From: Taenia hydatigena
Lineage: Eukaryota; Platyhelminthes; Cestoda; Cyclophyllidea; Taeniidae
DNA length: 64,000 nucleotides
Direction: 5' to 3'
Assembly: GCA_036345935.2 (NCBI GenBank)
Contig: JADWOT020000009.1
Span: 18,573,175 to 18,637,174, forward strand
Shown: piece after piece, positions 36,290 to 47,170 of the stretch
How the letters are laid out: the number at the start of each line of letters is the position of its first letter
Position numbering within the stretch: position 1 is the stretch's first letter
Notes under the pieces: model-generated
Database searches by the model: none
What the model was told of the DNA's origin: nothing
What the model saw: only the letters and a program-made list of their open reading frames with translations
Program-made: the position numbers and the translations under genes

Positions 36290-37185
36290 TGCAGTGCTTT
36301 GTTTGTTAGAACTGCCGGTTTCTGTCAAGGTCACAGAGGTGGCCGTACTGCCCTAGCTGCGTGGGCTGGCCTTCGGGCCATGCCAGCAGACTTTTTCCCT
36401 CTGTCTGGTGAATACATGTATTCTACCCTAGCAATCCGCCTTCTTTTGCCTTCAAGGGAGCCTCGGGACGCTACATTGGTGGCAGCGGAAAGCGGACCAG
36501 ACTCTATGGGGTTACTATCCCGATCTCTACCGCCTGCGGCATGTTGCAGCGGTGCGAAAGAAGCGCATGGGCTACGGATGGGCCACGAACGACGTCCGCC
36601 TCCGGCATCTACCCCTTCTCCGTGTTCTATAAGAAAGCTATTAACAACTGAAGCGACACTAGCCATGGATCACCTGGAAAGTTTCGTTCCAAAGATTACT
36701 CCTAATATACTTGCTTAAGGAGATCGGCGTGCTAACGCCTCCCTACGGACATACTGATGGTCGGCAGAACCACTTATTCCGAACTTCGTTACCAAGCCAA
36801 GCGAAACTCGAAGTGCAATGCACTGTCAAGAGGGATCGGTGACGTTGGTGTGAAGCATCGCCTCAATCGCGTCGAATGTGGGCGACTGGCATGGTTAGCT
36901 CGTGAGTGCTTCTTGCAGCACTGAGTCTGTTGTGATGGCTGACGCAGGAGATAACCGAGGGGTGCGTCGGGGACGACGCTCGAAAGAGGAGAGGGGCAAT
37001 GTATTGCTTTGTTTGTTAGAACTGCCGGTTTCTGTCAAGGTCACAGAGGTGGCCGTATTGCCCTAGCTGCGTAGGCTGGCCTCCGGGCCATGCCAGCAGA
37101 CTTTTTCCTTCTGTCTGGTGAATATATGTATTCTACCCTAGCAATCCGCCTTCTTTTGCCTTCAAGGGAGCCTCGGGACGCTACA
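36290..37185 (+). mobile_element. Complete TRIM-A element, 896 bp, with ACTGC target duplication
   Basis: The 5' LTR is 36290-36475, the internal part 36476-36999 (524 bp) and the 3' LTR 37000-37185. Both flanks are ACTGC (36285-36289 and 37186-37190). The internal part starts TTGGTGGCAGCGGAAAGCGG, where a tRNA primer-binding site is expected, and ends in a purine-rich GAAAGAGGAGAGGGG tract just before the 3' LTR. It encodes no protease, reverse transcriptase or integrase; the only conserved frame is a 17-codon ATG peptide at about 36665. This is the structure of a terminal-repeat retrotransposon in miniature, which must be moved by another element. The two LTRs differ at about seven positions, so the insertion is not very recent. 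Confidence 0.92.
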
Positions 37186-37678
37186 ACTGCCATGAAAATG
37201 TTGGTTGTTTTTAGACATTTTTGTGATTATCAGAGGAAGGGCATGAACCCGCAGAGTTTAAGTATCTACAATGAAGAAGTCTCGAACTCAAGTCCACAAC
37301 AGAGTTTAGATTGCCCTGCCACCCACAAAGTACAGTTAAAGAACGTAAATATTATAGAGCAATGTAGCCACTCAAGTGGCCGAAACCGAAATCGGTAAAC
37401 AAAGAAAGTATTACAACAATACGCAGAAGGGAGTGTGGGGCCTTAAGCCCATGGCCATGTACGGAAGGAGTCCGCATTCACTTGATAAGCCAGGTGCTAA
37501 TGCGTTTGAACGGTAGAGTGGACAACAGAAATAGTCCACCAATTTGATTGCCTATATTTTAGTGATTATAGGATAGCAGAACAACTGCTTGATGTGGAAA
37601 TTGTCTCAATTGGCATGGCCACGTCGATTCGATTAAACAAGTGTTGTGTTCTATTATTATTAAAGCATAGAGTAATGA

Positions 37679-37865
37679 TGTAGCGTCCCGAGGCTCCCTT
37701 GAAGGCAAAAGAAGGCAGAATACTAGGATAGAATATACATATTCAACAGGCAGAGGGAAATAAGCCGCTGGCATGGCCCGGAGGCCAGCCGACGCAGCTA
37801 GGGCAACATGGCGACCTCTGTGACTCTGACCGAAAACCGGCAGTCCAGACAAACAAAGTATTGCA
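37679..37865 (-). mobile_element. Solo LTR-A
   Basis: TGTAGCGTCCCGAGGCTCCC...AAAGTATTGCA. The flanks AATGA and AATGT are a 5-bp duplication with one mismatch. It is well preserved. Confidence 0.88.
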
Positions 37866-38591
37866 AATGTAGCTTTGAAGGTCATTTTATTAACAAAATC
37901 CAAAAGTATAGGTACCCGTGGGAGTTGTTTTTTTTCCTGTGCTAATGTAAATATCAAAATGTCGCTAGTTCAACCATGCGGCCTTGTTTGATTTTACCGG
38001 AACAATTTTCAAGTCCGCATCCGGATAGTCAACCTTGGTGGTGGTCGGGGGTGCTGAATCTTGTTCGTGTTAGAGGAACGCATTTTTTAGCAATAGTCTT
38101 CTCCATACATTGTCCTCAACCTCAATGATTTACTAAATAGGAGCGTAAAGAGACCCGGAAAACCGAAGAGTTCAGCGCATATGGTGCGCGTTTGTTACTT
38201 GCAAAAGCCTTACTTGAAAATCTCTTAGAAGATATTCTTAGATGCGGTTTTAAGTCAATTCCATTTTCGGTGGATTATTAGGTGAAAACGTAAGTTTGGT
38301 ATCGTTCATTATTTTTTAGCCTTTAGACGTTGAATCGCTTGCGAATCGTGTCTTAAATCCAAGAAAGCTTACAACAAAGATGATTCTGGCGTTGCATCTG
38401 CTAGATACCGCCTGTTTAGATATTTCTGCCCTTTCGTGCCTCAATTTGTGATAAACTGTCTTTGAGACTTGGGCTTGTGCTGTGTTCAATCAAGTTATGA
38501 CTTCATGCCCGTGTGTCTTGGAATTGCCTTGGCTGTCCGGTTGCAGGCATGTTTTCAGAATACTACGCCATATCATGTTCCATTATTCTAC

Positions 38592-38786
38592 CTGAAGAGA
38601 TTTTAATCGCTTGTTATAAATGAGATGAAGGTAGTTGTCCGCACTGCGAAGCGTGCCTGTGGCATCACGGCCTTTGATTGCACTGCTAATGGATCCGAAT
38701 GTGATTATCAGACTGCCAGCAGTGGTAAAAATCGAGCGAACGTGGTCGGAGTCGTGTAATTTGGCAAAACTTAGGGCGATCACCGA
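38592..38786 (-). CDS. Orphan coding exon, 65 codons, family not recognised
   Basis: A strong acceptor (TTTCTTTCACTCAG) and a CTTCAG/GTAGAA donor bracket an open, phase-0 exon of 195 bases. The product includes SVIALSFAKLHDSDHVRSIF and GRDATGTLRSADNYLHLIY, a globular-looking, mixed sequence. I do not recognise it. It is probably an internal exon of the same unknown minus-strand gene as 35447-35656 or 44132-44325. Confidence 0.6.
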
Positions 38787-38858
38787 CTGAGTGAAAGAAA
38801 GTAATCCCATTTGTGTTCTCCAAGGATAATGGAGTCAATCACAGATCCCAAACGCAAG

Positions 38859-39044
38859 TGTAGTATTTTGTTTGTTGCAACTACCGTTTGGAGTCAAGGT
38901 CACAGTGGTGGCCGTACTGCCCTAGCTGCGTGGGCTGGCTTTCGGGCCATGCCAGCAGCCTATTTCCCTCTGTCCGGTGAATATATATGTTCTACCCTAG
39001 CATTCTGCCTTCTATTGCCTTCGAGGGAGCCTCGGGACGCTGCA
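38859..39044 (+). mobile_element. Solo LTR-A
   Basis: TGTAGTATTTTGTTTGTTGC...GGGACGCTGCA, with CAAG immediately on both sides (38855-38858 and 39045-39048). It is well preserved. It inserted just upstream of the decayed coding relic at 39055. Confidence 0.88.
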
Positions 39045-39054
39045 CAAGAAATAT

Positions 39055-40373
39055 ATTTCAGACAACATACTGGTATACCTGGAAAAATTTTGTCCCGATT
39101 TTGTAGAGGCCTCTAAAGTGCTTACGACACTTGGTTTGAGACAAGAGATTCCGCCAGTGAAAGTGCCAACAAGAAGCGTTGAAAGAGAGGAGGAGTACCA
39201 ACACCAAAGTACTTCCTCTTCCATTGTGTTCTTCCAAAAATCAGCTGGACTGTTGGAGGGCGTTGGACCAGTGGGTCGTCCAGTTGACTTTCTCCATCAT
39301 TGGCCTGCGGCGCTCGTTCATTAGATCTGCTCTAGTATGCTTGAGAGATTATTTATTGCAACACTTCACAGCAAGTTTGGGAAAATTTTCAACTATACTA
39401 ACGATTACCTTATTGAATTGCCCTGTATGTATGGACCGAGCAGAATTATACGCTACACACACTACTGCCCGTTAATGGGCGTGAAAGAGGCAAACGGCCT
39501 TACATATAAGCTTGTGGGACTGCTTTCCCACACCAGGGAGGTGTGTTACGAGGGAATTTTCGTTACATGACCTACATAGTAGAGGTGAAGTCTATGCAAT
39601 TGCCACCCATATACTCACTAGATGACTTTTTTACATTTTTATTGGATTCCGCTGCGTATCAGACGTGCTCAAATGAAGCTCTGCTCTGGTGCTTTTGCGT
39701 GCGCTGTGGCATCAGCAGGAGGAGAAACATCAGAACTGTGACATTGCTGAGTATCCGTTGATTTTATCAAAGCTGGTTTTGGCAGTGGCTATGCATTACA
39801 GTATGGAGTTTGGTGTGACCACTGTGGCGAAGTACTACGATGCCTTAAAGTCGTTGGTCCTAACAAATTGGAGGAGAGTAGTGCATCAACAAGTCCAGCA
39901 GTTGAGAAGGAGGTAGTGCACAACGCATTGGAGTTGAGGGTGGGGTATGATTACAATGCGTCGCAGTGCAGTGAAGGAAGACAGTGAAACGCCCAATTTC
40001 TTATTTGCTGCTTACAATCGCTTTCCTCTAAACTATGAAATGCTTCCCTCATCTGCATGGCTGCTCATCTGTTTGAGGAGACGCCCTCTGGTGCGGCAGC
40101 GCGAATGCTGGTGGTGAATGCATTCCTCCGTGCTACTAGCGATGTCTTTGTTTTGACCGTGCTTTTATTCTGTTGAAATTCGTTTCGAAAGTAAAGCTGA
40201 GCTTCACTCCACCCAAGGTAAATGTGATTGCTCTGCCGCCTTTCTTTTTGTTCGAGGAGGAGGGGCTTCCACGAAAGAGTTGCACCCACCCACGAGATGA
40301 TAAGACGCTGTTTAAGCCTCGCGGTAGCAACGCTGCTGCATTAATACCGAGCAATGTCCGGAAGTGGTCATCT
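39055..40373 (+). pseudogene. Frameshifted coding relic, family not recognised
   Basis: Successive open stretches in different plus frames read like one broken protein. After an ATATTTCAG acceptor, one frame runs to about 39321 (FFQKSAGLLEGVGPVGRP). A second runs 39337-39570 (LERLFIATLHSKFGKIFNYT, RYTHYCPLMGVKEANG). A third continues (YIVEVKSMQLPPIYSLDDFF). Others follow to about 40373 (ETPSGAAARMLVVNAFLRA, LFKPRGSNAAALIPSNVRKW). Each switch falls where a small indel would restore continuity. It lacks introns of the local short type, which suggests either a large exon of a decayed gene or a processed copy. The parent family is unknown to me. Confidence 0.5.
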
Positions 40374-41175
40374 TAGCTCTTACAATCTTGTGATGCGTCA
40401 ATGAGGAATGGAAGAAGCTATGTCAGTCAATTGGCCGAACGCATTTAGAGGATGTTCTTTAAGTACTTTTGCAAATGACTTGATTTTTTTGACTGTTTGA
40501 GCCTTTGAAATATTTGTTTGCTGCTTTACTTATCCTCAGACTTTTTGTATTTGGATAGGGTGAGGGGGTTGTTTGGTTGTTTCCATTATTGTTTGAAAGC
40601 GTTGATTTTGTCAAAGTCCTTTGGCAGCGTCAGCAGGGGACATTGAGACGCACACAAAAGCTACTTCGTTGACACCCTATCGTTTTGATAACGAGTTTAA
40701 AACGGTGTGTCCCTCTTTTTAATCCTTGACACCACTTGGTTTATGCATTAAATTCGCACCAACTGGGCAAACCACACATGCATAAGACTTAGACTGCGGG
40801 TGAGACTGCGAGCCCCACATTTATGTGAAGCTGGTAGCTGGCATGTTGAGCCAGGAGTCGGAGGTGATGTTGCTGTCCGCAGTGCAATTGCACATTTTTC
40901 ACCTCTGACGAGAATAAAAAATTTAGCAGAACGCTGAAATTACCATGTGACAAAAATGAAGTGCATACGTTTCCATTTGCAACACATTCTGTTAAGACAT
41001 CGATTTTGACTTTACACACTTGCAAACCATGGATAATAAGTAAGTTCTTCCACTTTCTTTGCCTCGTTACACAGTTTGAATAGGTTCGGGACGCTATTTT
41101 TCATCTGTAATGGGGTTAGAGGTTAGAAAGCAACTGCGACTAACGCAAAATAGATCCCAATTTTGCGTAAAGATG

Positions 41176-41248
41176 CACATATATATATATATATTCTGCC
41201 CTGGTACTTTGCCTTTCTTTGCCTTTAAGGGGATCTCGGAACGCTACG
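41176..41248 (+). repeat. LTR-A 3' fragment
   Basis: An ATATATATAT segment followed by TTCTGCCCTGGTACTTTGCC and AAGGGGATCTCGGAACGCTAC, the 3' part of LTR-A. It is 5'-truncated. Confidence 0.65.
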
Positions 41249-41796
41249 GAAGTCAAATCTAATGCGTCAAAGAAGCTAGGGAATATCACATACAACAGAC
41301 GTAATTACTGGCGACTTCACAATCACCATCCTGAAATAGTTGCATCACATCAAGTTCTAATATATTTGCTTCGAATTGTGCAGGGCAAACATATTGCTCA
41401 AAATATGATGTAAATGAAAATTTTTCAGGGTCAAATCATCCTGACTAATAGCAATCACCTTAGATATAAGTATTTTTCCTTAACAAAGCAATATAATATT
41501 GTAATATGACCTCAGTAGTTTTAATAATCCGAAATGGGCAAAAATAAATAGAAGCAATTTCAAAGCACAATATTTTGAGGAGATTATCAAAGGGCAACTC
41601 AAAGCATTTCACGTAAATCTGGGTTTTACATTTTCCTTATTTTAATATATGTGTGATTTGAATGCATAGCCGTAAGTAAATCAAATAGTGTAATATTTCC
41701 ACGAAGCACTAACGTATTGCATTTTCGAGTTCGTTTTTTCTATTTACCACATATATGTATTTTTTGATAGGTGACATAATAGACACCATTTTTGAT

Positions 41797-43785
41797 ATGG
41801 CTTTGCGAAAAGAAGGTAAGTACTTATCTCATTATGTGAATGCATAGATGCACAAAGAGCTGTGGTTCTTTTGAGGAAACTCCATGGTAAACTTAATGAC
41901 GGGGCGGAGAAGTCGCTGAGAAATTCGATGGAGCTTCTAATCGGCGTCTTGGAGAGTGACCTCTTTAACGCCCTGATAGGTATATCTAAAATTGCGCATA
42001 CTTATGCCGGTAGATATTAACGAATACTACAGGGAGATGCTTGGTGTTTACCCTGACGGAAATCTATCCGAAAATTGTGCCCAAGGAGGTGCACAAAATC
42101 AAGCAAGTGCAAGCATTTAAGCTAGTGAATACTTCACACTTCTTTCATTTCCTTAATTGCATGGTCACGTGATGCCACTTTCTCGTCAAAAATTTGCTTT
42201 GATTGCAGGATATCTCTACGAGTATTTGCTTATTTCGTCATTAGCTAAATTGGTGTGAAATAATACGTATTAATGCGTTGCAAGGGGGATGGATTGCTGA
42301 AAACACAGCCCGAAAGCTATTTTGCGGAGCGGAAGTGTAACACTCTAGGAACTGAAGTGCTACGTGGTTTAGCACACAGCCCAACAAAGCATCAAATCAC
42401 TGTTGTAGCATGTCTTAATAGGTTCCTATTAATTCATTCTGTTTTCTTTGTTGTAGCGCAACAACTTTAGCCCAACAAGTGACTCCGCGCTCAAGCAACC
42501 TCTCAGTCACGAAGGTTCTTCTTTTTTGGAATATTTTACAAATATTTATTTATTAGATGTGGTTGTGTTACATGCTATATAGCTGATAGCTGTGAATCTA
42601 GATTTAACATAAGATCCTCAACCGGAATGAGGATTGTACCGCCTAGATAACATTCTTATAAAGGACTATTACTTTCGCAAAAATGCTTTGTACTTATTCC
42701 TAAAGATTTGATATTCTCTGCAGATGTTACATCACTAGGAGAGCCGAGTGATTGGGAATACATTGAAATTGTGATATCACGTCCAGCAGGCGAAAACGTG
42801 AGTTTTGGCTTTAGCATTGCTGGCGGTTATGATGCTCCTCAAGAGAACGGAGACCCAAGTATCTACGTTACAAAGATTGCGCCTGGAAGCATAGCCGAAG
42901 CTGACGACCGTTTACAGTAGGTTCTATTAACTGTCAACTTCATGCTTGATCGAGTTAGTGTTGTTGGTATAGCTGTGTTGGTTGTATGGGTCATTCTAAC
43001 ACATTCATTCTTAAGTCTGCATCATTTGAAGGCTTCAACACTTCTCTTACATCAAAAGCACAGTCATTTTTGTTCTTTACCTTGCAATTTCCCAGGCCCT
43101 TTGATCAAATCATCTCGGTCAACGGTAGTGACCTTACTTGCGTATCAAACCGGGAAGCGGTAAGGATACTGCGCGAGTCCGGTGATACGTTAGCCATGGT
43201 AGGTTGCACTCAATTGACGTCACAAAAGATGCTGGAGTGAGAAGATAGTGGGATGCGTGGTTTGTATAATTACTGAATCGGTTACATCAGTCGTGAGAGA
43301 GAGGTACTGCCTCCTTCTCAAGTCTTGACTGAAGTTGTAGGCACAAATGTCTTTTGATGTTGCTATTCTGACCCTAAGATCATACCATATTGCTTTCAAA
43401 TATTTTTCGTTTCAAAGATTATTCGTCGATACACCGGTCCCGAGGCTGTTACATCGGATGGTGACTTGAACTCACCAACGGCAAATGCCATCTCTCCAGA
43501 CATCAGCAACGACGAAGGCATTGCTAATGAAGACATGTATTATGAGGTGCTCCCTGGAGGCTTTACTATTTTTACTTCCCTACGTTGGAAGTCCGTCTTT
43601 AGACTTGTGGATTTACATTATAGGTCAGTTTGTTAAAGCCATCGGAGAACGTTGGCCTCGGATTTACCATAGCTGGAGGACAGGCGTCTGAGGGCTATCC
43701 AGGCGGTATCTACGTGACGAAAATCACACCGGGTGGTTTGGCCGAGGAGGATGGACAAATTCAACCTGGCGATCGGCTTCTTCAG
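41797..43785 (+). CDS. DLG: Discs-large (DLG) MAGUK scaffold, 5' part: L27, PDZ1, PDZ2
   Basis: Membrane-associated scaffold of cell junctions and synapses. The first exon (41797-41815) starts MALRKE, like the DLG N-terminus. A 32-base intron (41816-41847) leads to an L27 helix exon (41848-41979; [13 protein letters not shown], then [10 protein letters not shown]). A likely L27 continuation is 42209-42252. PDZ1 is 42724-42916 and 43096-43198, with the carboxylate loop FGFSIAGG. A linker exon is 43418-43546. PDZ2 begins in 43624-43785 with LGFTIAGG and [11 protein letters not shown]. The phase between the L27 part and PDZ1 is unresolved, so at least one exon is missing or misplaced. The remainder of PDZ2, PDZ3, SH3 and guanylate-kinase domains are not found downstream; an N at 44129 suggests an assembly break. 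Confidence 0.82.
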
Positions 43786-44128
43786 GTGACCTGCTTAAGT
43801 GTTATGCATTGATAACACCCACTCATCCATCTTTGAGTCATCCAATTCCCGAAGAGACGTCTCTCCACCCAGTGGTCAATCTTGCTTGTCGGTCCATCAG
43901 TTTTATTGAGCTGTTGGAAATTCAATCCTACTGGCTGACCACTACTGGTTGTGCTGGCTCTCCCGCTTGTCTTCTTTTCAAGGGAAATTCCTCCTTGCAC
44001 GCCTTGGGTCGTATCTTTACACCTCATAACACATTTAGTGTCATGGAACCGAGTTTTGCATGAGTTATGAAGCAGAAGAGTCCAAATCACACCGATTTCA
44101 ACCGGCATCTGATAAGGGGAGGAAATGA

Positions 44129-44129
44129 N
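44129..44129. other. Undetermined base (N), possible contig join
   Basis: The only N seen in the window. To its left lies DLG on the plus strand; directly to its right lies a coding exon on the minus strand. The DLG gene does not continue to the right. Confidence 0.6.
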
Positions 44130-44131
44130 AC

Positions 44132-44325
44132 TGTAAGATTCAAGGAATCCGGCCACGGCCGGGCTGCCGAAACCGAAGAACCAAGAATCAATGACGCGTT
44201 GCACCGACTGCGCCCACTCCGTACGCAGGGTGAACTCGCGGCGGCTGAAGCCTTGCAGCAGGCTCAACGAGTCCACTGACCGACTAGCGAAATCGAGGGA
44301 GATGCGCTGTAGGTCTCGGAGCATC
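44132..44325 (-). CDS. Orphan coding exon, family not recognised
   Basis: A GC-rich open exon after an ACGCAG acceptor. It begins MLRDLQRISLDFASRSVDSL and includes REFTLRTEWAQSVQRVIDSW. It is helical, with no signal peptide. It ends next to the N, so its donor cannot be judged. The ATG near the start may be internal. It could belong with 38592-38786 and 35447-35656 on the same strand. Confidence 0.55.
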
Positions 44326-45764
44326 GCTGCGTTCCTTCGTGGGTTATAAGTGCGTTGGTACTGAGTTTGTATTTAATAGACAAAAAAGAGTTATGTTCCA
44401 GTTCAGAACAAAATGCCATTTTAGACTTGTTAGATCACAGTAGCACCGGTGCAATATCAGCTGCACTCATGTATTTGGCTAATCCAGCTTCTGGCTCAAT
44501 TTATGAGTAATACGTGAGTAAGTTATTTATTGTGATGATTACGGAAAGTATGATACCAGAATAGTTAGTCCGATTGGCTTTATAAGATTCGACAACCTTT
44601 TACAATCGCTAATGGGAGCTCCATATCAATTCACAAAGTGGCAAAGGGAGAAGGTGATGATGTTAGAACTAATAATACACATGGCGCCAAACGCCGACTT
44701 AGGTAAAATATGGAATTCTTATGGGCTTTCAGAGGAGAGGTGGTCCGTGGAACAAATCACGACAAAAAAGCCCAAGAAATTCAATATTTTGCAGACCTAT
44801 ACAGTATTTCACAAATTCACCCTAGACTAGGAGCCGTAAATGTGCGAATCTTCAAGTTAACAATTAGGCAATCCAGCGCTTGGTCCGACCATTGGTAGGA
44901 CTAAAACCGGAAGTGAACATTTCTCATAAGTAAACATTAAAAATACCAAGGGAATCCCTTCCAGGATAGAATTCTCATTCATATTAGAATTTAAGGAAAT
45001 GGAGTGTCTTGAAGGTCTAGATAATGATTACTGGCAAAATCATCTGTTTTTAGGACGTGTATATGGGCAAACATAATTTTCTTCAGAAAACCTCACTAAA
45101 ATTGCTTACAAATAAGGAGTATACTAGTTCTCATGATATAGAAACATTAGGCTTTTATTAACAAACTCTCAACAATACCGAAGGCCGAACACGCGAATCT
45201 TGCTCTAATGAGAAGACTGATATATGCACACACGTTTTGTACTGACCAATAACATTGGCAGGTCAAATATTTTCAAAGGCTAAACAATGATTCTACCCTA
45301 ATTGTAGAAGAAAGGTTCCGAAATCAATACTAGAATTTCTGAATAAAATAAATGCAAGCTAGCATACACGCAGAGGATGTACAATTAGGGAAACCAATAT
45401 TATGCGCAAAAATATTTGTGATTTAATGGACGGACATAATGGGGGTATATCTCCTTCCTTTTCGTTGGCCAATAAAGGTTTAGAACGATGTTTAAAAACA
45501 TATCAAATAAAATTTCGCCACCTATGGCGCCTTGGAAATTCACCGAAGACAAATACAGCAAGACACTTGAGCAGAATGCATCTTGTAAGCATACAACTGG
45601 AGTTGCAAGTGTTGGCAGGGCCTTGAGGCCAGACCACTCAGCGAAAGTACAACGACCAGAACACACATTGGCTCCTTGAAAATGGAGGGGGTAAAAGCCA
45701 ACGTATGGCATAAATAGTCAAAAGACTTACAAGAAAGTGCTTAAATTGTGCAGCAAAAGGTACA
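44326..45764. other. No supported gene
   Basis: AT-rich spacer with short frames only. No repeat of the LTR-A or LTR-B type and no splice-flanked coding segment was recognised. Confidence 0.45.
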
Positions 45765-45950
45765 TGTAGCGTTCCAGAACCCTCTTAAAGGCAAAAGAAG
45801 GCAAGATACATAAGTAGAATATACATATTCAATAAACAGGGCGAATTGAGCTGCTGGCATGACTCAGAGGCCAGCCCAAGGGGCTAGGTCAATGTGGCTA
45901 CCTCTGTGCCCGGGACCGAAGCTGACAGTCCAAACAAACGAAGCATTACA
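45765..45950 (-). repeat. Diverged solo LTR-A
   Basis: TGTAGCGTTCCAGAACCC...GAAGCATTACA, reverse orientation, full length but with many substitutions. No clear target duplication. Confidence 0.8.
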
Positions 45951-46301
45951 GCAAACGTTCCAGAAACATTATTTATGAAAAAAGCCTCATCGATTGTCAC
46001 AAATATAGTGTGTAATGAATCTGCATTTCGAAAATTCTGCATTGAACTGTGTAAACTTTACGGTATACCTAGCATGTTGAAACATATGAAGTCGTAGCTC
46101 TTGTACAGTATTAATGGCTCCCCATCGCTTCTCCACTTCAGCTTTGGAAGTCCTTTCATATTTTTATTCCGCTTAGTCGGACCTCATAGAAGAGTAATAG
46201 ACACAAAAGGAAAATTCGATGTATGATAAAGAGCAAGACTCCGGTGCATTATACATCTGATTACAAAACGATCTCTAAACGAGGAAAATGGAGATGACTG
46301 G

Positions 46302-46491
46302 TGCAGTACTTTGTTTGTTTGAACTACCGGTTTCGGTCAGGGTCACAGAGGTGGCCGTATTGCCCTAGCTGCGTAGGCTGGCCGCTGGGCCATGCCGGCA
46401 TCTTATTTCCTTCTCTTCGTTGAATATATATGTATATTCTACTCTAGCATTTTGCCTTCTTCTGACTTCGAGGGAGCCTCGGGACGCTACG
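46302..46491 (+). mobile_element. Solo LTR-A
   Basis: TGCAGTACTTTGTTTGTTTG...GGGACGCTACG. The flanks ACTGG and ACAGG are a 5-bp duplication with one mismatch. Confidence 0.82.
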
Positions 46492-46646
46492 ACAGGTGTC
46501 CTTTTTACTTTGCAAACGTTTGAACTTCATAAAGACTACAAAAAATTGCGTTGATTTTTAAAAATGTTATGGGGTGATCCCAGGCGGCTTTTGAAAAACA
46601 CAAAACTCTAGCACAATGTGTGTTCAACAACGTTGTTAGTTGTGAT

Positions 46647-46797
46647 CACTTGCAATATTTCGTTATTTTGATCACTGGTTTCGGTTGCGGTCACCTAAGT
46701 GGCCATATGGCTTAGCCGGATGGGCTGCATTTCGAGACATGTTAGCAGCTCTAGTTTTGTTAATCTTTTGCCTTTAAAAAAGGCTCGGGATGGTACA
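46647..46797 (+). repeat. Very old LTR-A copy
   Basis: CTGGTTTCGGTTGCGGTCACC, GTGGCCATATGGC, GGATGGGCTGC and AGGCTCGGGATGGTACA follow LTR-A order, with deletions in the TATA-like segment. Confidence 0.6.
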
Positions 46798-47170
46798 CTA
46801 CTTAAGTGACTCGGAAGGCGGCCCATTTAACAAAGGAAAAATAACCACAACATAAAGTATCCCTTTAAAGAGTCTGACGATCAATCAAAAAGACCAACTC
46901 TGTGCTCTAACGTCAAAAAAAAATAGTAACGCCTAAAAACATCAAACAACCGCAGTTTTAAGCATGTATGTAAAGATTGCTTGTTTAGACTGTGGGTTGT
47001 GAGTCCCGGTCACAGCTATGTAACCACATTTCCTTAGCCGCATAGGCTGGCCTTGGTCCATGCCAGCAGCTGGTCTGCCTCCGTTTATTAAATATATATG
47101 TATACTGAAGTACTTTGTTTGTTGGAACTACCAGTTTCGGTCAAGGACACAGAGGTGGCCGTACTGCCCT

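Noticed and set aside
36290..36475. Hammerhead ribozyme in LTR-A (retrozyme hypothesis)
   Set aside because: No CTGANGA core with a paired GAAA and cleavage triplet was seen on either strand of the LTR or in LTR-B.
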